Assembly (NCBI GenBank): GCA_014859095.1
Contig: JACUUV010000002.1
Location: forward strand, 94,376 to 158,375
DNA: 64,000 nt
Reading direction: 5' to 3'
Source of the DNA: Clostridia bacterium
GTDB taxonomy: Bacteria > Bacillota > Clostridia > Peptostreptococcales > Acidaminobacteraceae
Position 1 is the stretch's first letter. Each line of letters opens with the position of its first letter. Below, piece by piece: positions 1 to 9,060 of the stretch. The notes under the pieces were generated by a model. The model was given only the letters and a program-made list of their open reading frames with translations, was not told the origin of the DNA and ran no database searches. A program made the translations under genes and the position numbers.

Positions 1-25
1 GGCAGATAATCAAAAGGAGGACATT

Positions 26-985
26 ATGAAAATAGGATACATTTTCGCAGGACAAGGCGCTCAAAAATCTGGTATGGGCAAAGAATTCTACGATCATTTT
101 GAAGCATCCCGCGTCGTTTACGACCGTGCAAATCTCGCACTCGGTTATGATTTGAAATCACTTTGTTTTCATGGTTCACAGGAGGAACTCAACAAGACGG
201 AAATCACACAGCCTGCAATTTTGACGACTTCCATTGCCATTTTAAAGGCTTTTGAAACTAAAATAGATATGATCCCCGCTGCGGTGGCTGGCCTCTCTCT
301 GGGAGAATATACAGCGCATGTCTCAGCAGGCTCGTTACAATTTGAAGATGCTGTTCAACTTGTCAAAAAAAGAGGCGCATTCATGCAAAATGCTGTGCCG
401 TTTGGAATTGGAGGCATGACAGCACTCACAGGTGTCACACCTGAGACTGTGGCAGAAATAGTTGCTGAAGCTTCAGCATTTGGTATCGTCGAAGTCTGCA
501 ATTTCAATTCCACTCAGCAAATCGTTCTCGGAGGCGAACTTGCCGCGCTTGAAAAAGCCGGTGAAATCGCCAAAGAAAAAGGCGCGAAGCGCATCGTTCC
601 GCTGGCAGTCAGCGCACCTTTCCATACTTCCATGCTCTCAAAAGCGGAAACGGAACTTGCAGAGGTTCTCGAGACCGTCTCCTTTGAAAAAATGAATACT
701 CCGGTCATATCCAATGTGGATGGCCGTATAGTATCCTCAGAGGAAAGAATCAAACATTATCTGGCAAAACAGGTGACTTCCGCCGTTCAATGGGTAGATT
801 GCATCAAATCCATGAAAATGATGGGCATCGATACCCTTGTCGAGTTCGGTCCAGGAAACGCATTGTCTTCATTTGTGGCAAAAATCGACCGTTCGATCAA
901 AGTGCTTTCCATCCACAATTTGGAATCATTCCACGAGGCCATATCGTATTTCAAAGATCAATCCGATCTTCACAAAGCTATCTAA
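26..985 (+). CDS. fabD: Malonyl-CoA:ACP transacylase
   Basis: Transfers malonyl groups from CoA to acyl carrier protein, supplying extender units for type II fatty acid synthesis in the cytoplasm. The 319-residue length is normal for the family. Visible motifs are GQGAQKSGMG near the N terminus, the nucleophile motif GLSLGEY around residue 90, the catalytic-His region SAPFHTSML around 200, and EFGPGNALSSF near 275. The start is supported by AAAAGGAGG eight bases upstream. A TAA at bases 7-9 may be the stop of an upstream gene, which would commonly be fabK in such clusters, but the window cuts it off. It is followed 14 nt later by fabG and is clearly part of a fab operon. Confidence 0.96.
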   Translation: MKIGYIFAGQGAQKSGMGKEFYDHFEASRVVYDRANLALGYDLKSLCFHGSQEELNKTEITQPAILTTSIAILKAFETKIDMIPAAVAGLSLGEYTAHVSAGSLQFEDAVQLVKKRGAFMQNAVPFGIGGMTALTGVTPETVAEIVAEASAFGIVEVCNFNSTQQIVLGGELAALEKAGEIAKEKGAKRIVPLAVSAPFHTSMLSKAETELAEVLETVSFEKMNTPVISNVDGRIVSSEERIKHYLAKQVTSAVQWVDCIKSMKMMGIDTLVEFGPGNALSSFVAKIDRSIKVLSIHNLESFHEAISYFKDQSDLHKAI

Positions 986-999
986 AGATGAGGTGAAAA

Positions 1000-1722
1000 A
1001 TGAAAGTTGCCATAGTAACAGGCGCAGGCAGAGGTATAGGGCGCTCAATCGCAGAAGTTCTCGCGAACGAGGGCTACAACCTTGTGCTCAATTATAGAAG
1101 CAATAAAGATGAGCTGGAGCAATTCGTTCAGACCCTTAAAACAAAAGTATTGCTCGTTCAAGGCGACGTCAGCGATTATGCCGATGCCGAAAGGATGATT
1201 CAGATCACAAAAGAAACCTTCGGACAGATTGATTTGCTCGTGAACAACGCTGGCATAACACGTGACAACCTTCTGATCAAAATGACGGAGGAGGAATTTG
1301 ACTCCGTATCCAGCACCAACCTTAAAGGCACATTCAATTGCACCAAACACATCGCTCGAATCATGATGAAGCAAAGATTCGGACGCATTGTCAACATCGC
1401 TTCCGTTGTGGGCATCACGGGCAATATAGGACAAGCCAATTATGCCGCGTCGAAAGCGGGTGTCATCGGCTTCACAAAATCAGTGGCCCGTGAACTCGCA
1501 CCACGAGGGATTACAGTAAATGCGATCGCTCCCGGATTCATAAAAACAAAAATGACTGATGCGATCAGTGATGAAGCTAAAACAGCCGCCCTCTCAAGGA
1601 TCCCACTCGGAACGTTCGGAACACCTGAAGACGTCGCGAATGTCGTGGCATTTCTCGCATCGGACAAAGCGGCATACATCACAGGTCAAGTCATAAAAGT
1701 CGATGGCGGAATGGCCATTTAG
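1000..1722 (+). CDS. fabG: 3-oxoacyl-ACP reductase
   Basis: NADPH-dependent reduction of 3-oxoacyl-ACP to 3-hydroxyacyl-ACP, the first reductive step of the elongation cycle. This is a 240-residue short-chain dehydrogenase with the Rossmann motif GAGRGIGRSIAE at residues 7-18, NNAGIT near 85, and the Ser-Tyr-Lys triad in NIASVV and YAASKAG. The C-terminal GQVIKVDGGMAI is typical of FabG. It sits between fabD and fabF with short gaps. No acpP lies between fabG and fabF, where many bacteria have it, so ACP must be encoded elsewhere or upstream. The context makes FabG far more likely than another SDR. Confidence 0.95.
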   Translation: MKVAIVTGAGRGIGRSIAEVLANEGYNLVLNYRSNKDELEQFVQTLKTKVLLVQGDVSDYADAERMIQITKETFGQIDLLVNNAGITRDNLLIKMTEEEFDSVSSTNLKGTFNCTKHIARIMMKQRFGRIVNIASVVGITGNIGQANYAASKAGVIGFTKSVARELAPRGITVNAIAPGFIKTKMTDAISDEAKTAALSRIPLGTFGTPEDVANVVAFLASDKAAYITGQVIKVDGGMAI

Positions 1723-1754
1723 AATTCAAAAGATGATTAATGGAGGAATTTTAC

Positions 1755-2993
1755 GTGAAAAATAGAGTAGTGGTAACAGGATTGGGAATTATCTCCCCTA
1801 TTGGAACAGGAAAAGATGCATTTTGGACAGGTATCAAGGAAGGCAAATGTGGAATCAGTATGATTGAATCTTTCGATACTGAAAATTTCAAAGTCAAAGT
1901 GGCTGGTGAAGTCAAAGACTTCGATCCGACTGTATTTGTCAACAAAAAAGAAGCCAAACGCATGGACCGATTCACCCAGTTCGCTATAGGAGCTTCAAAA
2001 CTCGCAATAGAAGATGCAAATCTGACTATAAATGATGATAATGCAGAAAACGTCGGTATTTATATGGGTTGTGGAATCGGTGGTCTGATCACTATTGAAG
2101 ATACTGCTGGAAAATTGTTTTCAAAAGGAGCGGATAGAATCTCCCCTTTCTTCATCCCTATGTCCATATCCAATATGGCAGCCGGCAACGTCTCCATCGA
2201 ATTGGGTGTCAAAGGGTCTTGCCTGACTTACAACACGGCCTGCGCATCCAGTGCGAGCGCTATAGGTGAGGCTCTTAAAGAACTTAGATATGGCAATCAC
2301 GATGTAATGATCGCAGGTGGTACGGAAGCATCCATTTCAGCACTTGGCGTTGGTGGTTTCCAAGCCATGACAGCTCTTTGTGAATCACATGACCCAAACC
2401 GCGCGTCCATACCGTTTGATAAGGAACGCAGTGGATTCGTAATGTCAGAAGGTGCGGCAATGCTGGTTCTCGAAAAGCTTGAACACGCTTTAAATAGAGG
2501 CGCTCACATCTATGCGGAGCTTGTAGGTTATGGTTCAACGAGTGATTCTCATCATATCACTACCCCAGCACCAGGTGGTGAAGGGGGAGCAAGAGCTATG
2601 AAAATGGCCATCAAAGACGCGGGAATTACAAATGAAGACATCCACTACATCAATGCCCATGGAACAAGCACACCTTATAACGACATTTTTGAGACTGCCG
2701 CCATCAAGGCGACATTTGGTGACCATGCCTATAAAATTCCGGTATCCTCCACAAAATCCATGACTGGTCACCTACTTGGAGCAGCAGGCGGAATTGAATC
2801 CGCAGTATGTTCACTTGCCGTAGAAAATGACTTTATACCGGCAACCATCAATCTTGAGGATAACGATCCTTTATGCGATCTGGATTATGTTCCTAAAATC
2901 AGTAGAAATCAAACCGTTGATTATGCTCTGACGAATTCTCTTGGATTCGGTGGTCATAATGCGACACTCATTTTTGCAAAATACAAAGGTTAG
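1755..2993 (+). CDS. fabF: 3-oxoacyl-ACP synthase II
   Basis: Condenses malonyl-ACP with acyl-ACP to extend the fatty acyl chain. The thiolase-fold Cys-His-His triad with the conserved Lys is visible: TACASS (nucleophile Cys), NAHGTSTPYND, and STKSMTGHLLGAAGG. The ORF track begins at base 1740, but that start overlaps the ribosome binding site TGGAGG at 1741-1746. The likely start is therefore GTG at 1755, giving 412 residues, the usual FabF length. It is the third gene of the fab cluster and ends 9 nt before fabZ. Confidence 0.95.
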   Translation: MKNRVVVTGLGIISPIGTGKDAFWTGIKEGKCGISMIESFDTENFKVKVAGEVKDFDPTVFVNKKEAKRMDRFTQFAIGASKLAIEDANLTINDDNAENVGIYMGCGIGGLITIEDTAGKLFSKGADRISPFFIPMSISNMAAGNVSIELGVKGSCLTYNTACASSASAIGEALKELRYGNHDVMIAGGTEASISALGVGGFQAMTALCESHDPNRASIPFDKERSGFVMSEGAAMLVLEKLEHALNRGAHIYAELVGYGSTSDSHHITTPAPGGEGGARAMKMAIKDAGITNEDIHYINAHGTSTPYNDIFETAAIKATFGDHAYKIPVSSTKSMTGHLLGAAGGIESAVCSLAVENDFIPATINLEDNDPLCDLDYVPKISRNQTVDYALTNSLGFGGHNATLIFAKYKG

Positions 2994-3002
2994 GAGTTCA
3001 TC

Positions 3003-3428
3003 ATGCTACTCAATAGCAATCAAATCCAAGAAATAATTCCACACCGCTACCCTTTCATTTTAGTGGATAGAATCACTGAAATCGAAGAAGGTGTTCGTGC
3101 GACCGGAATTAAGAACGTTACAGTAAACGAATATTTCTTCCAAGGACATTTTCCGCAAGAACATGTCATGCCAGGTGTATTGATTGTAGAGGCACTTGCA
3201 CAGGTCGGAGCGGTACTGCTCCTCAAAAAACCTGAAAACATTGGAAAAATCGCCTATTTTGCAGGCATCAACAATTGCAAATTCAGAAAGAAAGTCGTTC
3301 CTGGAGATTCTTTGGTTCTTGAGATTGAAATGATCAAGTCCAGAGCGAATTTCGGAGTCGGCAAAGCCGTCGCTAAAGTTGACGGCGCTGTAGTCTGCGA
3401 AGCCGAACTTTCATTTATGATCGGTTAA
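3003..3428 (+). CDS. fabZ: 3-hydroxyacyl-ACP dehydratase
   Basis: Dehydrates 3-hydroxyacyl-ACP to trans-2-enoyl-ACP in fatty acid elongation. The 141-residue hot-dog fold protein has the family hallmarks [11 protein letters not shown] at residues 14-24 and [20 protein letters not shown] at about 48-67, which carry the active-site His and Glu. The start follows TAGGAG with a 6-nt spacer. It is the last gene of the visible fab cluster and is followed by a rho-independent terminator, so accBCD and any enoyl reductase are not downstream here. Confidence 0.96.
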   Translation: MLLNSNQIQEIIPHRYPFILVDRITEIEEGVRATGIKNVTVNEYFFQGHFPQEHVMPGVLIVEALAQVGAVLLLKKPENIGKIAYFAGINNCKFRKKVVPGDSLVLEIEMIKSRANFGVGKAVAKVDGAVVCEAELSFMIG

Positions 3429-3441
3429 ATTCTTCCTTCTT

Positions 3442-3487
3442 AAAAGGCATTGGTGATTCATAAACCAGATGCCTTTTTTTTATTTTT
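3442..3487 (+). terminator. Rho-independent terminator after fabZ
   Basis: The arms AAAGGCAT and ATGCCTTT flank an 18-nt interior that can pair further through TGGT/ACCA, and a long T-tract follows. It separates the fab operon from proB. Confidence 0.8.
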
Positions 3488-3530
3488 ATGATATACTGTT
3501 TCGAAATAGATTGATATAGGAGGCTTTACA

Positions 3531-4334
3531 GTGCATTCTTTAACGGAATATGATAAAATCGTCATCAAAATCGGCTCTTCATCACTAACGCACGACAGCG
3601 GTCTGATCGATTTGTGGAAAATGGAACAACTCGTCAAACAAATCGCCAATTTATATAATAAAGGACTCTCTGTAATCGTTGTCTCATCTGGGGCCATAGC
3701 GGCTGGTATGGGGAAGATGAAATTTGAGAGCAGGCCAAAGGAAATCCCCGAAAAACAAGCTGCTGCCGCAGTAGGACAATGCACACTCATGCATATGTAT
3801 GAAAAATTTTTTTCGGAATATGGCATTACAGTTGCTCAGATATTGCTTACCAAAGAGGATATGGACAACCCTTCCAGACGCCAACACAGTATCAACGCAC
3901 TCTCCACGCTCATAAAGCATGGGATTGTTCCTATAGTCAATGAAAATGATGTCGTTGCGATCGATGAGATCAAAGTTGGAGACAATGACACACTTTCAGC
4001 TGAAGTCTGTTTCATGATGGACTATGAGATGTTGATCATACTTTCCGACATTGATGGTGTTTATGACAAAGACCCAAGGTCTAATCCGGATGCGGTTATG
4101 ATTCCTCTCATAGAATCACTGGAGGCCATGGACCGGATTTCAGCCGGAGGTTCCGGCAGTGAAGTCGGCACAGGAGGCATGCAAACAAAATTAGGCGCTG
4201 CCCGTTTGCTTTCAAGAGCCCATAAAGACCTCCTGATTGTGAACAGCAGAACCGAGAACATACTCAACCTTGTATTTACAGGTAAAGCACGTGGAACTTT
4301 ATTCAAATTTTCAAATAGGAGAAATTCGTCTTAA
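3531..4334 (+). CDS. proB: Glutamate 5-kinase (short form without PUA domain)
   Basis: Phosphorylates L-glutamate to glutamyl 5-phosphate, the first step of proline synthesis. The amino acid kinase fold shows IKIGSSSLT at the N terminus, VSSGAIAAGM near 52, NENDVVAIDEI near 136, LSDIDGVYDKDP near 170 and GTGGMQTKL near 219. At 267 residues it ends with the kinase domain. It lacks the C-terminal PUA domain of the roughly 370-residue E. coli-type enzyme, and such short forms are known. The start is GTG at 3531 with ATAGGAGG upstream. It forms an operon with proA, which starts 11 nt after its stop. Confidence 0.95.
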   Translation: MHSLTEYDKIVIKIGSSSLTHDSGLIDLWKMEQLVKQIANLYNKGLSVIVVSSGAIAAGMGKMKFESRPKEIPEKQAAAAVGQCTLMHMYEKFFSEYGITVAQILLTKEDMDNPSRRQHSINALSTLIKHGIVPIVNENDVVAIDEIKVGDNDTLSAEVCFMMDYEMLIILSDIDGVYDKDPRSNPDAVMIPLIESLEAMDRISAGGSGSEVGTGGMQTKLGAARLLSRAHKDLLIVNSRTENILNLVFTGKARGTLFKFSNRRNSS

Positions 4335-4345
4335 GGGAGGGTGAA

Positions 4346-5614
4346 ATGGAAGCTTTTATTGGAATTGAACAAATGGGGCAAAATGCCAAAACAGCCTCAA
4401 GAAAACTCAGAATGCTAGAGACCGTACAAAAGAACAAACTTCTCGGAGTTATGGCGGAAACGCTTGAAAAACATAAATCGGCCATTTTGGCAGCAAATCA
4501 GATGGATCTTGACGCAGCCAGCAAAATGGGTCTCAAAGAAGCCTTGCTCGAGCGCCTTGAATTGAACGAAAAGAAATTTGTTGATATGGTCATCGGATTG
4601 AGACAGGTAATGGAACTCAAAGACCCTGTTGGAGAAATCGACAGTATGCACATCAATCAAGATGGTCTTGAAATCGGATCCAAACGGGTTCCACTCGGAG
4701 TCATTGGCATTATTTACGAATCTCGGCCAAATGTCACCATAGATGCAGCGGCACTTTGCCTTAAAACCGGAAATGCAGTGATTTTAAAGGGCGGCTCAGA
4801 CGCACTGTTGACCAATCAGGCCATTATGGCTTCTGTCAAAGAAGCCCTCTCGGATCAAAATCTTCCTGAAGGTTGTGTCCAGCTAGTGGAATCCACAGAT
4901 CGGTCACTTGTGAAAGATTTGCTCGAAGCGACAAATTATGTGGACTGCATCATCCCAAGAGGTGGAGCAGGACTGATCAAATTTGTGGTCGATAATGCAA
5001 AAGTGCCTATTATTGAAACCGGTGCCGGCAATTGCCATATTTATGTGGATGATGACTACGAGATCGGTGGCGCACTAGACATAATCACCAACGCCAAAGT
5101 ACAGAGACCTGGAGCATGCAATGCTGTTGAGACCGTTTTGGTCCATAGAGGCATAGCAGAAACATTTGTGCCACAGTTGGTCAAACACATGACCGAGCAA
5201 AAGGTTTCACTTTTCCTTTGTCAAAATGCCCTGGAACTATTGGATGAAATACCCGCTTCAGTCCTGCTCGCCACCGAGGAAGACTGGAGAACCGAATACC
5301 TGGATTTCAAACTCGCAGTCCGGATCGTATACTCCCTGGATGAGGCACTGGACCATATTGATGAATACAGCACCGGACACTCGGAAGCCATATTGACACA
5401 TAATTATGAGAATGCCAGAAAGTTTCTTTCAGCTGTGGACAGTTCAGCAGTCTATGTCAACGCATCTACAAGATTCACGGACGGCAGTCAGTTCGGTTTC
5501 GGAGCGGAAATCGGAATCAGCACACAGAAATTACATGCCAGAGGACCAATGGGCTTAAGAGCCCTTACCTCTTCCAAATACGTGATTTATGGGAATGGAC
5601 AAATCAGGAAGTGA
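4346..5614 (+). CDS. proA: Gamma-glutamyl phosphate reductase
   Basis: NADPH-dependent reduction of glutamyl 5-phosphate to glutamate 5-semialdehyde, the second step of proline synthesis. The 422 residues form an aldehyde-dehydrogenase-like fold with the catalytic Cys in RPGACNAVET near residue 255, GVIGIIYESRPNV near 118 and VNASTRFTDG near 371. The start is set by GGGAGG before ATG 4346. No proC is seen in the window. There is no clear terminator in the short AT-rich gap before the next gene. Confidence 0.96.
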   Translation: MEAFIGIEQMGQNAKTASRKLRMLETVQKNKLLGVMAETLEKHKSAILAANQMDLDAASKMGLKEALLERLELNEKKFVDMVIGLRQVMELKDPVGEIDSMHINQDGLEIGSKRVPLGVIGIIYESRPNVTIDAAALCLKTGNAVILKGGSDALLTNQAIMASVKEALSDQNLPEGCVQLVESTDRSLVKDLLEATNYVDCIIPRGGAGLIKFVVDNAKVPIIETGAGNCHIYVDDDYEIGGALDIITNAKVQRPGACNAVETVLVHRGIAETFVPQLVKHMTEQKVSLFLCQNALELLDEIPASVLLATEEDWRTEYLDFKLAVRIVYSLDEALDHIDEYSTGHSEAILTHNYENARKFLSAVDSSAVYVNASTRFTDGSQFGFGAEIGISTQKLHARGPMGLRALTSSKYVIYGNGQIRK

Positions 5615-5662
5615 TATCGCCATTTTTGATATGACAATTTGATAACAATCTATAAAGATTAC

Positions 5663-5691
5663 TTGCATTTATATACCTCTCATTTTATAAT
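5663..5691 (+). promoter_or_regulatory. Sigma-A-type promoter of the MarR gene
   Basis: TTGCAT and TATAAT are separated by exactly 17 bp, about 20 bp before the marR-family start codon. Confidence 0.65.
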
Positions 5692-5712
5692 TATCATAGG
5701 AGCGTGATAATC

Positions 5713-6186
5713 ATGAAAGACAACAACAATAAGATTAAAAGCATAATAAAACAGGTTATGATTTTCAATGATTTTTATGAAGAGGTTATCCAGACTAGTT
5801 TTATGAAAAATCAAAATCAAGCGGTAAGCAAACTTGAGTTTAGATTGTTGCACACGGTATACCGTCATGAAAAATTGATGATCACGGAAGTATCCGAACT
5901 CTTGAATATTTCTTTACCTAACTGCAGCCGATATGTAAAGACTGCTATCGAAGATGGCTATATAAAGAAACAGATCGACCTTGATGACAAACGCATTTAC
6001 TATATATCACTAACGGATAAAGGACGATCCATCGTCGAATCGACATTAGTAAACTTTACAGATGACATGGGACAACAATTGGTGGATCTTGATATGAATA
6101 GTCTGGAACGTCTGAACCAATCCATATCCGATCTCAACACTGTCATCAACGAAACTCTCAAACCCACAACAACAAGACGCAACTGA
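5713..6186 (+). CDS. MarR-family transcriptional regulator
   Basis: A winged helix-turn-helix DNA-binding regulator of 157 residues. The recognisable MarR core runs from LEFRLLHTVYRHEKLMITEV through LLNISLPNCSRYVKTAIEDG to the wing DLDDKRIYYISLTDKGR. The ORF-track start at 5704 (GTG) is too close to the ribosome binding site ATAGGAG, so ATG 5713 is preferred. It is a single-gene unit with its own promoter and terminator. Its target is not evident. The next transcription unit (cadC-cadA) has its own sensor and does not need this protein. The ligand is unknown. Confidence 0.85.
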   Translation: MKDNNNKIKSIIKQVMIFNDFYEEVIQTSFMKNQNQAVSKLEFRLLHTVYRHEKLMITEVSELLNISLPNCSRYVKTAIEDGYIKKQIDLDDKRIYYISLTDKGRSIVESTLVNFTDDMGQQLVDLDMNSLERLNQSISDLNTVINETLKPTTTRRN

Positions 6187-6210
6187 ATTGAATTTAGCAA
6201 CGATTCGAAT

Positions 6211-6239
6211 ACCTGTCCATATGGACAGGTGTTTTTTTG
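6211..6239 (+). terminator. Rho-independent terminator after the MarR gene
   Basis: A perfect palindrome, ACCTGTCCAT/ATGGACAGGT, is followed by GTTTTTTT. The -35 box of the next promoter begins right behind it. Confidence 0.85.
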
Positions 6240-6294
6240 TTGACTTGACGAGAATTGAGGATTATAATTTAAGTATCAAATGAATGATTGTTCA
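6240..6294 (+). promoter_or_regulatory. cadC-cadA promoter with metal-sensor operator-like palindrome
   Basis: TTGACT (6240-6245) and TATAAT (6263-6268) are separated by 17 bp, a near-consensus promoter. Just downstream, over the predicted transcription start, lies TGAATGATTGTTCA (6281-6294). This is a near-perfect inverted repeat of the TGAAC/GTTCA type known for ArsR/SmtB-family operators. Repression by the CadC-type protein encoded next is inferred. Confidence 0.7.
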
Positions 6295-6318
6295 TATATT
6301 CATATAAGGAGAGGTAAC

Positions 6319-6675
6319 ATGCCAAATTCAGAATTTTGTCAATGTAATATTGTTCATGAAGATGCGGTCAACCGTGGTAAAGAAGGTCTCATCGAAGAAC
6401 GCAGCTCTGAACAGGTCGCAATGCTTTTCAAGGTGTTTGGCGACCCAACCCGCATTAAAATATTGCATTTGCTCTCCCTGGACGAGATGTGTGTTTGTGA
6501 TATCTCAACAGTTCTTGGAATGAGTCAGTCCGCAATTTCTCATCAACTCAGTTCACTGAGGCAAGCTGGTCTTGTCAAAAATCGTAAAGATGGAAAAGTG
6601 GTTTATTACACACTGGATGACGAACACGTCTTGACCATTTTGAATCAAGGACTGGACCACATCACACACAAATAG
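6319..6675 (+). CDS. cadC: ArsR/SmtB-family metal-responsive repressor (CadC-type)
   Basis: A metal-sensing winged-helix repressor of 118 residues. It has the alpha3N-type site MCVCDIS at the start of the DNA-binding region, with the helix-turn-helix MSQSAISHQLSSLRQAGLV. It also has an N-terminal Cys pair in FCQCNIVH, the arrangement by which CadC proteins bind Cd(II) or Pb(II). A C-terminal stretch with His and Asp could form the second, Zn-type site. The start is ATG 6319 after AAGGAGAGG; the longer ORF-track start lies in the operator region. It is followed 10 nt later by the metal ATPase gene, so autoregulated control of efflux is the natural reading. The exact metal is inferred. Confidence 0.88.
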   Translation: MPNSEFCQCNIVHEDAVNRGKEGLIEERSSEQVAMLFKVFGDPTRIKILHLLSLDEMCVCDISTVLGMSQSAISHQLSSLRQAGLVKNRKDGKVVYYTLDDEHVLTILNQGLDHITHK

Positions 6676-6685
6676 GAGAAAACAC

Positions 6686-8800
6686 ATGGAAAAAATCAGT
6701 TTGTCACTTGATGGTCTTGGATGTGCCAGTTGCGCATCTAAAATTGAATCGAGATCCAAGCAGCTTGAGGGAATTGAAAACGTCGTACTGGATTTTTCAA
6801 AATCCAAACTGACTCTGGAGCTTCATGAGGGTTCGAAAGATGAGCTTATTCGCAAAATCACAAATATCGTCAACGCACTTGAACCGGACGTCAAAGTGGA
6901 GATTCAAATGCCTGGATCACCTCCTTCAAACAGACCCGGTGTCAATATCAAATATGTTCATAATCGAAAAGAACTTCTGAGACTCGGGATATCTTTATCA
7001 CTATTCACGATAGGGCTTATATTCAAAAGCGCGCCTTATATTCAAATAGGTGCACTCATAACAGCATATTTGCTGTCCGGTCACAAAGTTTTGATGCGAT
7101 CCTTCAGGAACATTCTAAGAGGTGATATCTTTGATGAGAATTTCCTTATGTCCATCGCAACGTTCGGCGCGATAGCAATCGGTGAATATCCGGAAGCTGT
7201 GGCTGTAATGATATTTTATGAAATTGGAGAATATTTTCAGGATCTAGCTGTTGCCAAGTCAAAAAATGCCATTGGTGCCCTGATGGATATTAGACCGGAC
7301 ATCGCCGTGGTGAGACGTGACGGATTTTGGACTACGGTTTCCCCCGAGTCCATAGAGAAAGGCGAAGTCCTTTTGGTCAAACCTGGAGAGCGCATTCCAC
7401 TTGATGGAACAGTTGCAAATGGAACAAGTACCCTGGACACATCCGCTTTGACAGGTGAATCCATTCCAGTCACGGTTACTGTTGGAGATCAAGTCCTCAG
7501 TGGCAGCGTCGTTCAAAATGGTCTGCTCCAGATTGAAGCTACCGCAGTCTATTCTGAATCGACCATTGCCAGAATTTTGGACCTCGTAGAAAACGCAACA
7601 GCGCATAAAGCGCCAACAGAAAATTTTATCACAAAATTCGCCCGTTATTATACCCCAGCCGTTGTGTTTTTCGCCGTATTCATCGCAACCGTCCCCCCAT
7701 TCCTTCTGAATATGGGAACCTTTGAAGATTGGCTTTATAGAAGTCTTATCTTTTTAGTGATCTCCTGTCCATGTGCCTTGGTCGTGTCGGTGCCTTTAGG
7801 GTTCTTTTCCGGCATTGGCAATGCTTCGCACAATGGTATTCTGATCAAAGGCAGCAATTATCTCGAAGCGCTCAACAGCATCGATACTGTGATATTTGAC
7901 AAAACTGGCACCCTGACTGAGGGCGTTTTCGAGGTGTCTGCCGTCTATCCCGCGGAAGAAAACAAAAGAGACGAACTCTTTTTATCTGCAAAACTCGCAG
8001 AAAGTCATTCCAATCACCCGATTGCCAAATCCATTGTCGCTTACTGTGATGTGGAAATCTCTGAAAACGATATCCTCGATTATGAGGAACTCAGCGGATA
8101 CGGCATTCGCATGACATCAAAATATGGCAGAATACTCGCAGGCAATGAAAAGCTGCTCAAAGAACATCACATTGATGTTCCGATCATTCAAAGCGCTTAC
8201 AGTGTGGTCTACATTGCAAAGGGCAACAAATATCTGGGTGCATTTGATATCAGAGATCGCATCAAAACCGATGCGAAAATGACTATCGATGCCATGAAGG
8301 GAAGCAATATACACACAGTCATGCTTACAGGTGACCGAAAGGCATCTGCAGATGAAGTCGGCGATTTGCTGGGGATCGATGAGATATACAGCCAGCTTTT
8401 GCCAGAAGACAAGTATAACAAAGTCATGTCCTTGATCTCAGCTGGCGGAAAAGTGGCTTTCATCGGTGACGGTATAAACGATGCTCCCGTTCTCGCCGGA
8501 GCTACCGTGGGCATATCCATGGGCGCCATTGGAAGCGATGCGGCCATAGAGGCATCAGACGTTGTTTTTATGACAGATGAACCATCAAAGCTAATTCATG
8601 CCATTCAGATTTCCAAACGGACAAAGCAAATTGTCACTCAGAACATCATATTCGCTCTCGGAACAAAATTCCTGATTATGGGACTCGGCATATTCGGACT
8701 AAGTTCCATGTGGATGGCGATTTTCGCAGATGTGGGTGTCGCACTCATAGCAGTTATGAATTCTGTCAGAATTCTGCACTTCAAATCTTCGGCAAACTAA
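6686..8800 (+). CDS. cadA: Cadmium/zinc/lead-type P1B-ATPase
   Basis: ATP-driven heavy-metal efflux pump of the cytoplasmic membrane, 704 residues. One N-terminal heavy-metal-associated domain carries GLGCASC at residues 10-16. Membrane segments follow, with the P1B-2 signature SCPCALVVSVP, the phosphorylation site DKTGTLTEG near 410, the HP dipeptide in SHSNHPIAKS, GDGINDAPVL near 595, and a last-segment Asp in FADVGVALIAVMNS. The CPC-x4-SVP signature and the final Asp point to Cd/Zn/Pb rather than Cu or Ag. It is co-transcribed with the upstream cadC-type repressor and ends before a terminator. Confidence 0.93.
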   Translation: MEKISLSLDGLGCASCASKIESRSKQLEGIENVVLDFSKSKLTLELHEGSKDELIRKITNIVNALEPDVKVEIQMPGSPPSNRPGVNIKYVHNRKELLRLGISLSLFTIGLIFKSAPYIQIGALITAYLLSGHKVLMRSFRNILRGDIFDENFLMSIATFGAIAIGEYPEAVAVMIFYEIGEYFQDLAVAKSKNAIGALMDIRPDIAVVRRDGFWTTVSPESIEKGEVLLVKPGERIPLDGTVANGTSTLDTSALTGESIPVTVTVGDQVLSGSVVQNGLLQIEATAVYSESTIARILDLVENATAHKAPTENFITKFARYYTPAVVFFAVFIATVPPFLLNMGTFEDWLYRSLIFLVISCPCALVVSVPLGFFSGIGNASHNGILIKGSNYLEALNSIDTVIFDKTGTLTEGVFEVSAVYPAEENKRDELFLSAKLAESHSNHPIAKSIVAYCDVEISENDILDYEELSGYGIRMTSKYGRILAGNEKLLKEHHIDVPIIQSAYSVVYIAKGNKYLGAFDIRDRIKTDAKMTIDAMKGSNIHTVMLTGDRKASADEVGDLLGIDEIYSQLLPEDKYNKVMSLISAGGKVAFIGDGINDAPVLAGATVGISMGAIGSDAAIEASDVVFMTDEPSKLIHAIQISKRTKQIVTQNIIFALGTKFLIMGLGIFGLSSMWMAIFADVGVALIAVMNSVRILHFKSSAN

Positions 8801-8814
8801 ATGTGAAAATAACC

Positions 8815-8843
8815 GAACAGCGCGAAAGCGCTGTTCTTTCTTT
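8815..8843 (+). terminator. Rho-independent terminator after cadA
   Basis: GAACAGCGC, a GAAA tetraloop and GCGCTGTTC form a 9-bp stem followed by a T-rich stretch. Confidence 0.85.
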
Positions 8844-8939
8844 AAGCCCAGTTTAATATTTTAAACCTTTTGATGCTTTTTTGTCACTAAAAAACAACAA
8901 AAATAAAATCGATAAATCACTAGTATTTCTCTATTTTTC

Positions 8940-8948
8940 TGTTATAAT
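8940..8948 (+). promoter_or_regulatory. Extended -10 promoter upstream of speD
   Basis: TGTTATAAT is a perfect extended -10 element. No good -35 box lies 17 bp upstream. The predicted leader before speD is about 105 nt and AT-rich, and no clear riboswitch fold was recognised in it. Confidence 0.5.
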
Positions 8949-9060
8949 TGTACTTGTGTAAAAAACAGTATTAGTATACTTACCGGTTAATATTTTAAGT
9001 ATTAAGTGACGAATGCATTTGCTTACGCTTGAAATGGATTAGGTTTAAGGAGGGTTTAAA

